Origin: CAYMND01 sp964465065
Lineage (GTDB): Bacteria > Acidobacteriota > Aminicenantia > UBA2199
Length of the DNA stretch: 15,410 bases
Assembly (NCBI GenBank): GCA_964465065.1
Contig: CAYXHZ010000070.1
Coordinates: forward strand, 1-15,410
Direction: 5' to 3'
The notes beneath the pieces were generated by a model. That model ran no database searches and had not been told where the DNA came from. It saw nothing but the letters and a program-made list of their open reading frames with translations. Below are positions 6,201 to 13,785 of this stretch, one piece after another. The position numbers were made by a program, and so were the translations under genes. The first letter of the stretch is position 1. Every line of letters begins with the position of its first letter.

Positions 6201-7560
6201 GCGCATCGGCGCTACGGTCAAACCGGGCGAAATTCTGGTCGGCAAGGTGTCTCCGAAGGGCGAAACTCAGTTGTCGCCGGAAGAAAAACTGCTTCGGGCC
6301 ATATTCGGCGAACAGGCTTCGGAAATCAAGGACACTTCATTGTACTGTCCACCGGGTGTCGAAGGCACGGTCATCGACGTCAAGATTTTTACCCGCCGTG
6401 GTCTGGATAAGGACAACCGCGCCCTGGAAATCGACAACATGGAGACGCGCAAACTCAAGCGCAACTTCGAAGACGAGAAACGCATCCTGCTCAGCGATCA
6501 GGTGATGAAGATCAGGAACCTGCTGCTCGGTAAAAAGGCGGTGGGGACGGTCAACCTGGGCAGCTGCAAGCTGACGGCCGGCGAAACGATCGCCGAAAAG
6601 CACCTGGAAGATTTCTCGGAAAGCAAGCTGAAACAGATTCGACCGGTTCTGGACGCCGATACGCTCGAAAAAATCGACGAAGTGGAATCCAAGATCTGCA
6701 TCCATATCGAAGCACTGCTCAAGGAGCTCGACGAAAAAGTCGCCCAGATGAAGAAGGGAGACGAGTTCACTCCCGGCATCATCAAGATCATCAAAGTGCT
6801 GATCGCCGTCAACCGCAAGATTTCGGTTGGTGACAAAATGGCCGGACGACACGGTAACAAAGGTGTCGTATCCAAAATTCTCCCGGCTGAGGATATGCCG
6901 TTCCTGGAAGACGGCACCCCGGTCGAAGTCGTCCTCAACCCGCTCGGCGTTCCGTCGCGAATGAATGTCGGCCAAATCTACGAACTGATTCTGGGCTGGG
7001 CCGGAAAGAACCTGGGACTGCACTTCGAGACCCCGGTTTTCGACGGCGCCACGGAACAGAACGTCCAGGATTACCTGGTAAAGGCCAACCTCCCGGCAGA
7101 CGGAAAAGTCGATCTGTTCGACGGCATCAGCGGCGAAAAGTTCAACAACAAGGTTACGGTCGGCTATATGTATATCATGAAACTCGAGCATATGGTGGAC
7201 GACAAGATTCATGCCCGTTCGACCGGCCCGTACTCTCTGATCACCCAGCAACCCCTCGGCGGCAAGGCGCAATTCGGCGGCCAGCGTGTCGGGGAAATGG
7301 AAGTCTGGGCGTTCGAGGCCTACGGCGCGGCTCACATCCTGCAGGAGATTCTGACCATCAAGTCCGACAACATCAGCGGCCGCAATGAAATCTATTCCGC
7401 CATAGTCAAAGGGACGATGGACTTTAATCCCGGTCTCCCGGAATCTTTTAATGTGCTTCTCAAGGAATTGAAGAGCTTGGCCTTGAGCGTCGAGCTGGTC
7501 AAATTCCCGGAAAAGAGCGAAGAAGCCCAGTTAAAGGAAAATTTCGCCAACATCTCATAG
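3208..7560 (+). CDS. rpoB: DNA-directed RNA polymerase subunit beta, with cysteine-rich N-terminal insertion
   Basis: A 1450-residue beta subunit (E. coli 1342). It is recognised by KEQEIFFGEIPFITDRGTF, NGTERVVVSQLQRSPGVYF, the rifampicin region GTSQLSQFMDQ (590-600) to HKRRISALGPGGL (609-621), DVHSSHYGRLCPIETPEGPN, GDKMAGRHGNKGVVSK, and the C-terminal GGQRVGEMEVWAFEAYGAA. It forms one jaw of the enzyme with beta'. Three insertions stand out against E. coli. Residues about 79-142 hold eight cysteines in four pairs (C82/C84, C97/C100, C116/C119, C130/C133). Residues about 409-436 are highly charged. Residues about 684-732 add some 42 residues before the IIAQAN motif. An SI1-like segment (HIHDLEKAGIEYIPV) and an SI2-type region (RRGLDKDNRALEIDNME) are present. 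GAAGGA precedes ATG 3208; rpoC follows after 10 bases. Confidence 0.98.
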   Translation: MQKKNKYIERISFSRIDSPIDIPDLLEIQKKSYKTFLQIDELPERRKNIGIQAAFKSIFPISDFKENAIIDFDSYTLGDWSCKCGSLEGIENAKPFCTACGSLINPPEDPEADNICPECVSLNTIRYKTCSRCGDRVRLKMKNTPEEAMDKGFDYSIPLKVRLRLALYSEDKKGERVIKDVKEQEIFFGEIPFITDRGTFIINGTERVVVSQLQRSPGVYFLPGKSRGEYTAKIIPARGAWIELEEKLNLLQVRLDKKTKRINVTTFLKAMGLSDDMEILRRFYSILEAKVENGTFYFKLSRMLRDGKLTAPVVDAAGKELLPEGTKLLIKHIHDLEKAGIEYIPVDIETLEDIYAASDVADIIRFNEAINANHIKKLKKQDLQFQVFFPEHEDEPFGPMIAYTLRKDKKKKEVEISEKVIIQSESDSEEKVSKNQGDAYIEVFKKMRPGEPVTLEGSKKFFENLIKDPRRYDLSSVGRLKLNIKLGRKQDFEQETMILTIDDMVEILRYYLRLKNDRTGKLKVDDIDHLANRRIRAVGELVENAFRIGLMRLEKIIRERITNAIDISVMLPRELLNTKPVFAALKEFFGTSQLSQFMDQTNALAETTHKRRISALGPGGLNRDRAGFEVRDVHSSHYGRLCPIETPEGPNIGLISSLTTFARVNDYGFIETPFKKVENGQIQNYFKITYPAQSSFKHQQIVRESDLLTELDNLKRAKKELPRFEYHPFFLTAWEEEGFIIAQANAKIDDKGKFVNKRVNSRKGSDTLLADPLEINYMDISPKQIVSVSASLIPFLEHDDANRALMGSNMQRQAVPLVNPETPIVATGMEHQLVKDSGCVVVCKRSGEVVNSDAERVIVRVEGSDRHEDFTEISADLYELKKFRRSNQNTLINQRPLVHVGQKVRAGQVLADGPASHKGEMALGRNVLVAFMPWRGYNYEDAIILSENLVKGSVFNSIYIVEETVEARETKLGKEDITRDIPGVSEQVLRNLDENGIVRIGATVKPGEILVGKVSPKGETQLSPEEKLLRAIFGEQASEIKDTSLYCPPGVEGTVIDVKIFTRRGLDKDNRALEIDNMETRKLKRNFEDEKRILLSDQVMKIRNLLLGKKAVGTVNLGSCKLTAGETIAEKHLEDFSESKLKQIRPVLDADTLEKIDEVESKICIHIEALLKELDEKVAQMKKGDEFTPGIIKIIKVLIAVNRKISVGDKMAGRHGNKGVVSKILPAEDMPFLEDGTPVEVVLNPLGVPSRMNVGQIYELILGWAGKNLGLHFETPVFDGATEQNVQDYLVKANLPADGKVDLFDGISGEKFNNKVTVGYMYIMKLEHMVDDKIHARSTGPYSLITQQPLGGKAQFGGQRVGEMEVWAFEAYGAAHILQEILTIKSDNISGRNEIYSAIVKGTMDFNPGLPESFNVLLKELKSLALSVELVKFPEKSEEAQLKENFANIS

Positions 7561-7570
7561 AGGAGAGACG

Positions 7571-10500
7571 ATGTACAAATTTAAGCGAACTGGGAAAGAA
7601 GTAAATATCATGGATTACAGCATGATCAAGATTTCCCTGGCTTCCCCGGAAATCATACGGGGCTGGTCCTCCGGAGAGGTGACCAAGCCGGAAACCATCA
7701 ACTACCGGACCTTCAAGCCGGAGCGGGATGGCTTGTTCTGCGCCAAAATATTCGGTCCGACCCAGGATTACCGCTGTCTGTGCGGCAAGTACAAAGGTTT
7801 GAAATACAAGGGCATCGTCTGCGAAAAATGTGGTGTCGAAGTGACGGTTTCGGCGGTGCGCCGCGACCGCATGGGCCATATCGAACTCAACTCCAAGGTT
7901 GCCCATATCTGGTTCTTCAAGGGTGTGCCTTCCCGTATCGCGGTCATACTCGAGATCAGCGCCAAGGATCTGGAGCACATCGTCTATTTCGAAAACTACA
8001 TCGTCATCAATCCCGGGCAGGTCCCGCGCCTGAAATTCAAACAGGTTTTGACCGAGGAAGAGCACCAGGAACTGGTCGACCAATACGGCGAGGACGCCTT
8101 CAAGGCCGGTATGGGTGCCGAGTCCATTCACCAGCTCTTGCACATGATCGAACTGGAGAAAGAGGTCAAGGATCTCAAATCCAAACTGATCGTGGAACGT
8201 TCCGTCCAGAAGAAAAAGAATATGGCCAGACGGCTCAAGCTGCTGGAGGATTTTTATCATTCCGGCAACCGGCCGGAATGGATGATCATGGACGTGGTGC
8301 CGGTGCTGCCCCCCGATCTGCGCCCGCTGGTCCGTCTCGACGGCGGTCGGTTCGCATCATCGGACCTCAACGACCTCTACCGCCGGGTCATCAACCGCAA
8401 CAACCGTCTGAAAAGGCTGCTCGACCTCAAGGCGCCCGAACTGATCATCAAGAACGAAAAACGCATGCTTCAGGAAGCCGTCGACGCCCTGTTCGACAAC
8501 CAGAAGCGCAATAAGAGCTACATGAGCGCCCAGAAGCGCCCGCTCAAGTCCCTGTCCGATTCGTTGAAGGGCAAACAAGGCCGTTTCCGCCAGAACCTGC
8601 TCGGCAAACGCGTCGATTATTCCGGTCGTTCGGTTATCGTCGTCGATCCGACCCTGAAACTGGAACAGTGTGGTCTGCCCAAGAAGATGGCCTTGGAACT
8701 TTTCAAGCCGTTTATCTACAACAAGTTGGAAAAGAAGGGCATGGTGACCACCCTGCGGGTGGCCCGCAGCTGGGTCGAAGAGAACCGCGAAGAGGTCTGG
8801 GACGCGCTCGATGAAGTGATCCGCGAACACACCGTCATGCTGAACCGCGCGCCGACCCTGCACCGGCTGGGTATACAGGCCTTCAAACCCATCCTGGTCG
8901 AAGGCAACGCCATCCATCTCCATCCGATGGTTTGTCCGGCCTTCAACGCCGACTTCGACGGTGACCAGATGGCCGTGCACATCCCGTTGTCGCTCGAGGC
9001 TCAGGCCGAGGCCAAACTGCTGATGCTCTCGACCAACAACATCCTGTCACCAGCCAACGGCCGGCCGCTGGCCGTTCCCACCCAGGACATGATCCTCGGC
9101 TTCTACTATCTGACCTTCAGCAAACGCCGACTCAAGGGCGAGAACCGAATTTTCGCCAATTTCCGGGACGTCACCTACGCTCTGTACAACAACTACATCG
9201 ATATGAACGCCAAAATCCGGGTCCGTTACCACGGTGACCTGAAGAACCTGGATTCCTACCACCTCGATCAGCAGGACATGGCCAATTGCCCGACCACGAC
9301 CATCAGCGAAAAGGATAACCGCCTCCTGGTGACCACGGCCGGCAGAATCATATTCAACCAGCTGCTGCCCAAAGGTTTGCCCTTCATCAACGGACTTCTG
9401 AAACGCAAGGGCATCCAGAACCTGGTGTATTACATCTACAAGACGCTCGGCTTCGACGCCACCGTGGAAACGCTGGACCGCCTCAAAGAGGCCGGGTTCG
9501 AGTATGCCACCCGGGCCGGGTTCACCATCAGCATTTCCGACCTGATCGTTCCCGAAGAGAAGACGAGTATCATCCAGAGCACCGAAAAGGAACTGGAGAA
9601 GATCGAAAAGATGTACAACGACGGTCTGCTGACCGCCGGTGAACGGCACAACAACATCATCAACAAGTGGAGCACCGCCACCGACCGCATCAAAGAAACC
9701 ATGTTCGAGAATATGCGCCAGATGAGCTACGAGGGCGAAGGAATCAACCCGTTGTTCGTCATGTCCGACTCCGGCGCCCGCGGCAGCGCCGACCAGCTCA
9801 AACAACTGGCCGGTATGCGCGGACTGATGGCCAAGCCCTCCGGTGAAATCATGGAAACGCCCATCACCGCCAACTTCAAGGAAGGACTGTCGGTGCAGCA
9901 ATACTTCATCTCGACCCACGGCGCCCGCAAGGGTCTGGCCGATACCGCTCTCAAAACCGCCGATGCCGGTTATCTGACCCGCAAGCTGGTCGATGCCGCC
10001 ATCGAGGTCATCGTCATGGAACCCGATTGCGGAACCCTCAACGGCATCGAGGTGGGCGCGATCATCGAGAACGGCAAAGTCATCGAACCCCTCGATGAAC
10101 GGATCACCGGTCGCACGGCAGTCCAGGACATCGTGCACCCCGACGAACCGGAAACGGTGATCGTCAAGGCCGGCGAGATCATCGAAGACGCCAAGGCCAA
10201 AGCCATCGTCGATGCCGGTATCCGCAAGGTCAAGATCAGAACCGTACTGACCTGCGAAACCGAAGCCGGAGTCTGTCAGGCCTGCTATGGCCGCAACCTG
10301 TCCACCGGCAAGAAAATCGCCATGGGCGAGGCCGTGGGCATCATCGCCGCCCAATCCATCGGCGAACCGGGCACCCAGCTGACTATGAGAACCTTCCACA
10401 TCGGCGGCGTCGCCTCCGGCGGAAAAGAAGTCAGCGTACTCAAGGCCAGCTACGGCGGCATCATCCGCTACCGCGACCTGGATGTCATTCAGGATAAGGA

Positions 10501-11719
10501 TAAAGACCTGATCGCCATGAACCGTATTGGCTCCATCCAGATCGTGGACACCAAGAATCGGGAAAAGGCGATCTACCCGGTCACTTACGGTGCCGTGATC
10601 AAGGTCGCCGACGGCGCGTCCGTTGAAAAGGGCGATACCATTCTCGAATGGGACCCCTATGCCAACGAGATCCTCACCGATACCGGCGGTCGTGTCGAAT
10701 TCAAGGACCTGGAGGAAAACACTTCTTTCGTCCAGGACCGTGACGAGGCCACCGGTTTGATCACCATGATGGTCATCGACATCAAGAATGAAAAATTGCG
10801 TGACGAATTGCAGCCGCAGATCATCATCCGTGACGTGGAGAACAACAAGAAGAAGCGCAGTTACCTGCTGCCGGTCAACGCCCTGGTTTCGGTCAAGGAC
10901 GGTGAAATGGTCAACGCCGGTCAAATCCTGGCCAAGATCCCCTCGGAATTCGCCAAAACCAAGGACATCACCGGCGGTCTGCCGCGAGTAACGGAACTGT
11001 TCGAAGCCAGAAAGCCGAAAAATCCGGCCAAAATGGCTCAGATCGACGGTATCGTCGAGTACGGAAAACTGACCAAAGGCGCACGCAAGATCATCATCAG
11101 ACCGTTCGACGAGGGAATCCGACCGGACGAGCACAATATTCCGCGCGGCGCCTACATCATCGTCGGAGACGGAGACCGCATCGTCGCCGGAACGCCGTTG
11201 ATGGACGGCCCGTTGAACCCGGTCGATATCATGACGGTTCTGGGCGAACATAAACTCGCCGAATACTTGCTCAAGGAAATTCAGGACGTCTACCGTCTGC
11301 AGGGCGTGGCCATCAACGACAAACATATCGAAGTCATCGTCCGTCAGATGATCAAGTGGCGCCGGATCGAAGAAATCGGCGATACCTGCTTCATCAACGA
11401 ACAGGTAGTCGACAAGTGGACCTTCGACAAGGAAAACGCTCGCGTCATGGCGGAAGGCGGGCAACCGGCCAAAGCCAAGCCGCACCTTTTGCCGATATCG
11501 CGGGCCGCGCTGGCCTACGACAGCTTCATATCGGCGGCAGCCTTCCAGGAAACCACCCGCGTGCTGACCGAAGCGGCCATTTCCGGCAAGGCCGACGAAC
11601 TGAAGGGTATCAAGGAAAATGTGACCATGGGACGGCTGATACCGGCTGGAACCGGTTACCCGAGTTACCGCAGCGACATTGAAGCCGAAGTCGATCGTCT
11701 CGCTCTGAGAGCCAAGTGA
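7571..11719 (+). CDS. rpoC: DNA-directed RNA polymerase subunit beta'
   Basis: A 1382-residue beta' subunit carrying the catalytic NADFDGD loop at 459-465 (Mg-binding D461, D463, D465). The N-terminal zinc-binding domain has C69-x-C71-x12-C84-x2-C87, with the usual VSAVRRDRMGHIEL following it. The second zinc site has C820, C895, C902 and C905. The bridge helix and trigger loop region (AQSIGEPGTQLTMRTFHIGG) is interrupted by an insertion of about 190 residues before GGLPRVTELFEARKPK (from residue 1135). This matches SI3 of Gram-negative bacteria at nearly E. coli numbering. AGGAG sits just before ATG 7571, and the first conserved segment (IKISLASPEIIRGWS) starts near residue 19, so this start is right. 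The TGA stop overlaps the next gene's GTG. Confidence 0.98.
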   Translation: MYKFKRTGKEVNIMDYSMIKISLASPEIIRGWSSGEVTKPETINYRTFKPERDGLFCAKIFGPTQDYRCLCGKYKGLKYKGIVCEKCGVEVTVSAVRRDRMGHIELNSKVAHIWFFKGVPSRIAVILEISAKDLEHIVYFENYIVINPGQVPRLKFKQVLTEEEHQELVDQYGEDAFKAGMGAESIHQLLHMIELEKEVKDLKSKLIVERSVQKKKNMARRLKLLEDFYHSGNRPEWMIMDVVPVLPPDLRPLVRLDGGRFASSDLNDLYRRVINRNNRLKRLLDLKAPELIIKNEKRMLQEAVDALFDNQKRNKSYMSAQKRPLKSLSDSLKGKQGRFRQNLLGKRVDYSGRSVIVVDPTLKLEQCGLPKKMALELFKPFIYNKLEKKGMVTTLRVARSWVEENREEVWDALDEVIREHTVMLNRAPTLHRLGIQAFKPILVEGNAIHLHPMVCPAFNADFDGDQMAVHIPLSLEAQAEAKLLMLSTNNILSPANGRPLAVPTQDMILGFYYLTFSKRRLKGENRIFANFRDVTYALYNNYIDMNAKIRVRYHGDLKNLDSYHLDQQDMANCPTTTISEKDNRLLVTTAGRIIFNQLLPKGLPFINGLLKRKGIQNLVYYIYKTLGFDATVETLDRLKEAGFEYATRAGFTISISDLIVPEEKTSIIQSTEKELEKIEKMYNDGLLTAGERHNNIINKWSTATDRIKETMFENMRQMSYEGEGINPLFVMSDSGARGSADQLKQLAGMRGLMAKPSGEIMETPITANFKEGLSVQQYFISTHGARKGLADTALKTADAGYLTRKLVDAAIEVIVMEPDCGTLNGIEVGAIIENGKVIEPLDERITGRTAVQDIVHPDEPETVIVKAGEIIEDAKAKAIVDAGIRKVKIRTVLTCETEAGVCQACYGRNLSTGKKIAMGEAVGIIAAQSIGEPGTQLTMRTFHIGGVASGGKEVSVLKASYGGIIRYRDLDVIQDKDKDLIAMNRIGSIQIVDTKNREKAIYPVTYGAVIKVADGASVEKGDTILEWDPYANEILTDTGGRVEFKDLEENTSFVQDRDEATGLITMMVIDIKNEKLRDELQPQIIIRDVENNKKKRSYLLPVNALVSVKDGEMVNAGQILAKIPSEFAKTKDITGGLPRVTELFEARKPKNPAKMAQIDGIVEYGKLTKGARKIIIRPFDEGIRPDEHNIPRGAYIIVGDGDRIVAGTPLMDGPLNPVDIMTVLGEHKLAEYLLKEIQDVYRLQGVAINDKHIEVIVRQMIKWRRIEEIGDTCFINEQVVDKWTFDKENARVMAEGGQPAKAKPHLLPISRAALAYDSFISAAAFQETTRVLTEAAISGKADELKGIKENVTMGRLIPAGTGYPSYRSDIEAEVDRLALRAK

Positions 11720-12090
11720 GCCGAAAGGTACTGGTAATAGACGATTCGCCGACCTTACGCAAGATATTGGATTTTTATCTGACCAAGAAGGGCTATCAGG
11801 TTACCGTTTCCAACAACGGTAAAACCGGTCTGGCCGAAATTGACCGGGGTAGTTTCGATCTGGTCATTCTGGATATGAAAATGCCGGTGATGTCCGGTCT
11901 GGAAGTGCTGCAGCACTTGAACGCCATCAACTATTCCGTTCCGGTGCTGATCCTGAGTGCCGACAGCGAGGAAAAAAGCAAGGCGGCCGGCATCTCGCTG
12001 GGGGCCAAGTATTACCTGACCAAGCCGTTCAAGCCCAACGAAGTGATGAATTGTATCGAGGATATCTTCAGCAAGCATCCGGCCGGATAG
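11716..12090 (+). CDS. Stand-alone response-regulator receiver domain protein
   Basis: A 124-residue CheY-like protein with only a receiver domain. The acidic pair D9-D10, phospho-acceptor D53 (in LVILDMKMP), switch S81 (in VLILSADS) and conserved K103 (in YYLTKPFKP) are all present, so it should be phosphorylatable by a histidine kinase. No output domain, DNA-binding domain or transmembrane segment follows. The GTG start overlaps the rpoC stop (GTGA), with a weak GAGAG site inside rpoC, so translation is probably coupled to rpoC. No kinase gene is in the window, so partner and target are unknown. It could be chemotaxis-like, a phosphorelay intermediate, or an adaptor acting on the polymerase; the last is only suggested by position. 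Its stop is 2 bases from the folE stop. Confidence 0.9.
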   Translation: MSRKVLVIDDSPTLRKILDFYLTKKGYQVTVSNNGKTGLAEIDRGSFDLVILDMKMPVMSGLEVLQHLNAINYSVPVLILSADSEEKSKAAGISLGAKYYLTKPFKPNEVMNCIEDIFSKHPAG

Positions 12091-12113
12091 GATCAATACT
12101 GATGGGTTGATCC
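12090..12113. terminator. Symmetric hairpin over the convergent stop codons of the receiver gene and folE
   Basis: GGATCAA (12090-12096) and TTGATCC (12107-12113) form a perfect 7-bp stem with a 10-base loop. It covers the last base of the receiver stop codon and the folE stop. The hairpin can form in transcripts from either strand. Neither side has a T run, so it is not a classical intrinsic terminator; it may protect 3' ends or assist termination. With only 2 bases between the stops, any terminator must lie in coding sequence. Confidence 0.35.
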
Positions 12114-12671
12114 GATCAGCAGCGACATGGCCTCCTGACGGGTGGCCGGGTGGTTGCGGAAGACACCGCGAACCGCCGAGGTGATCGTCTTGGATCCGGG
12201 TTTCTTGGCGCCGCGCATGGTCATGCACAGGTGCTCGGCGCAGATGACGGTCATCACCCCTTTGGGACGGAGCACTCCGACCAGATAGTCGGTGATCTGC
12301 TTGGTCAGGCGCTCCTGGATCTGCAACCTGCGGGCCAGAACGTCGACAAGGCGGGCGATGGTGTTCAGACCGATGATGCGGCCGTTCTGGGGGATATAGG
12401 CCACGCTGGCATGACCGGAAAAAGGCAGGAGATGATGCTCGCACATCGAATACAGGGGGATGTCCTTGAGAATGACCATCTCGTCGTGCTGTTCGTTGCT
12501 CAAGTGCCTTAAAAATTCCTGGGGATCGATATGGGTACCGGCCAGGACCTCTTCGTACATACCGGCCACCCGCTCCGGTGTGCCCTGCAAACGGCTCGAA
12601 GCGGTGTCTTCGCCGATGCCTTCCAGGATCAGCCTTACACCTTGGGCGATTTTGTCTTTATCGAAGTTCAT
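12093..12671 (-). CDS. folE: GTP cyclohydrolase I
   Basis: A 192-residue type I GTP cyclohydrolase, the homodecameric zinc enzyme that turns GTP into 7,8-dihydroneopterin triphosphate, first step of folate synthesis and source of the queuosine precursor. The zinc ligands are C77 and H80 (in SMCEHHLLPF) and C149 (in AEHLCMTMRG). The RLQGTPERVAGMYEE start and GLNTIARLVDVLARR are further family signatures. The start codon (complement of 12669-12671) has GAGG 6 bases upstream. The frame stays open far upstream into the divergent gene, but that part has no homology and lies upstream of the promoter. A promoter is visible 31 bases upstream of the start codon. The leader is too short (about 24 bases) for a riboswitch. 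Confidence 0.97.
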   Translation of the reverse strand: MNFDKDKIAQGVRLILEGIGEDTASSRLQGTPERVAGMYEEVLAGTHIDPQEFLRHLSNEQHDEMVILKDIPLYSMCEHHLLPFSGHASVAYIPQNGRIIGLNTIARLVDVLARRLQIQERLTKQITDYLVGVLRPKGVMTVICAEHLCMTMRGAKKPGSKTITSAVRGVFRNHPATRQEAMSLLIGSTHQY

Positions 12672-12701
12672 CTGTAGCCTCGAATACGTGATTATGCCTG
12701 C

Positions 12702-12731
12702 AGTATAAACCGATCGGTCAGGTCGGGTCAA
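12702..12731 (-). promoter_or_regulatory. Sigma70-type promoter of folE
   Basis: On the minus strand, TTGACC (12731-12726) and TATACT (12707-12702) are separated by 18 bases and match the -35 and -10 consensus at 5 of 6 positions each. Transcription would start near 12695, leaving a leader of about 24 bases with GAGG near the folE start. The spacer contains a 10-bp palindrome. Confidence 0.7.
12709..12718. promoter_or_regulatory. Palindrome in the folE promoter spacer, possible operator
   Basis: ACCGATCGGT is a perfect 10-bp palindrome one base from the folE -10 box. Its position would suit a repressor, but a palindrome of this size occurs by chance in 170 bases fairly often, and no cognate regulator is identifiable. 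Confidence 0.2.
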
Positions 12732-12785
12732 CCTCATCGGGCGTCTATTCGCCTGGCTGGCCGGCTGATTACTTTTTGTCAGCGA

Positions 12786-12797
12786 GCTGTTGACAGC
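12786..12797. promoter_or_regulatory. Inverted repeat over the -35 box of the ATPase gene, possible operator
   Basis: GCTGT-TG-ACAGC has perfect 5-bp arms and overlaps the TTGACA box of the + strand promoter. A regulator could bind here, but the repeat is short and part of it is dictated by the -35 consensus itself. Confidence 0.2.
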
Positions 12798-12818
12798 GGA
12801 TTGTGTTTCCGTTACAAA
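12790..12818 (+). promoter_or_regulatory. Sigma70-type promoter of the MinD/ParA-like ATPase gene
   Basis: A perfect TTGACA (12790-12795) is followed after 17 bases by TACAAA (12813-12818), 4 of 6 matches to TATAAT. Transcription would start near 12825, giving a leader of about 16 bases before ATG 12841. This makes the ATPase/HTH pair an independent transcription unit, divergent from folE. Confidence 0.65.
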
Positions 12819-12840
12819 TAAGGATTCTCCGGGTGAACAG

Positions 12841-13785
12841 ATGAATGATTCTGCGACGATGCAACACGCTGCTATCTGGGCCATTGCCGGCGGTAAGGGC
12901 GGCACCGGTAAAAGTGTAGTCACCGCCGGATTGGCGGTCCGACTGGCCGAACAAGGCAAACGGGTCATCCTGGCCGACGCCGATTTCGGAGGACCCAACC
13001 TGCATACCATTCTGGGTATCAAGAGACCGAAACGTTCGATAAGCGATTTCTTTTCGGAAGGCCTGCCGTTGCGCGAGCTGCTGGTGGAGACCCCGCAGCC
13101 GGGCTTGAGCCTGCTGCCCGGCGATTACCGCACCCTGGACAGTTCGGCGATCACCATCACCCAGAGGGAAAAATTTTTCCGCCATCTGCGCGCCCTGCCG
13201 GCCGATTTCATTCTGGTCGATCTGGGAGCCGGCTCCAACATGCACACCGTCGACACCTTCCTGATGGCCGACCGGCCCGTCCTGGTCACGACCCCGGAAG
13301 TGACCTCGCTGGACAACCTGTACCTGTTCGTCAAGAAAGCGCTGTTCCGTCACCTCAACCAGGTGCTGACGGCGGCCGGACTCAAAGAGCAGGCCAAAAA
13401 GGCTTGGCGGGACCGCCCCAAAGTGGAAGGGCCCGTGGCCATTCCCCTGCTCGTTGAAACCTTTCACAATCTGAGTCCCATCGCCCCGGCCATCATCGAT
13501 TCCGCCCTCAGGCAATTCCGCATCGCCCTGATCGTCAACCAGTCCAGAGATGCCCGTCAGGCGGAAATCGGCTTTTCACTGCGCAGCGTCATGCGGCAAT
13601 ACTTTCTGATCCGGGCCGCCTACGTCGGAGTGGTGCGCTACCTGCCGGTTTTCTGGCAAAACCAATCCGGTGACGGCTGCCGCAACCTGTTCCTGCAGGG
13701 CTTCATCGCCGACGACCTGGATGTCTGCCTCTACCATCTCCAGAAGGGAGATCAGCTGAGAACGGTGATTCATGACGCTCAGTAA
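12841..13785 (+). CDS. MinD/FlhG/ParA-like P-loop ATPase
   Basis: A 314-residue deviant-Walker ATPase of the SIMIBI class. Walker A is GGKGGTGKS (17-25) with signature lysine K19 and P-loop K24. DADFGGPNLHT (46-56) is the switch/Walker A' segment in the form seen in MinD/FlhG relatives. Walker B is ILVDLGAG with D127. Such proteins dimerise on ATP and position cell structures (division site, flagella, chromosome, other cargo). No clear C-terminal amphipathic membrane helix like that of MinD is seen. ATG 12841 was chosen: GGTGA (12832-12836) precedes it, and the in-frame TTG at 12790 is part of the -35 box. It overlaps the following HTH gene by 14 bases. No flagellar, min or parB gene is nearby, so the cargo is unknown. 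Confidence 0.88.
   Translation: MNDSATMQHAAIWAIAGGKGGTGKSVVTAGLAVRLAEQGKRVILADADFGGPNLHTILGIKRPKRSISDFFSEGLPLRELLVETPQPGLSLLPGDYRTLDSSAITITQREKFFRHLRALPADFILVDLGAGSNMHTVDTFLMADRPVLVTTPEVTSLDNLYLFVKKALFRHLNQVLTAAGLKEQAKKAWRDRPKVEGPVAIPLLVETFHNLSPIAPAIIDSALRQFRIALIVNQSRDARQAEIGFSLRSVMRQYFLIRAAYVGVVRYLPVFWQNQSGDGCRNLFLQGFIADDLDVCLYHLQKGDQLRTVIHDAQ

Noticed and set aside
9047..11485. An 812-codon open frame antisense to rpoC
   Set aside because: It mirrors the rpoC reading frame, arises from the codon bias of a GC-rich gene, shows no family motif, and has no promoter or ribosome site that I could see.
12790..12840. A longer ATPase start at TTG 12790
   Set aside because: The TTG is the first part of the TTGACA -35 box, and the added residues are not conserved in the family; ATG 12841 lies downstream of the predicted start point.
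12672..13022. N-terminal extension of folE reaching into the divergent gene
   Set aside because: The extra residues have no GTP cyclohydrolase similarity and would lie upstream of the folE promoter and ribosome site.
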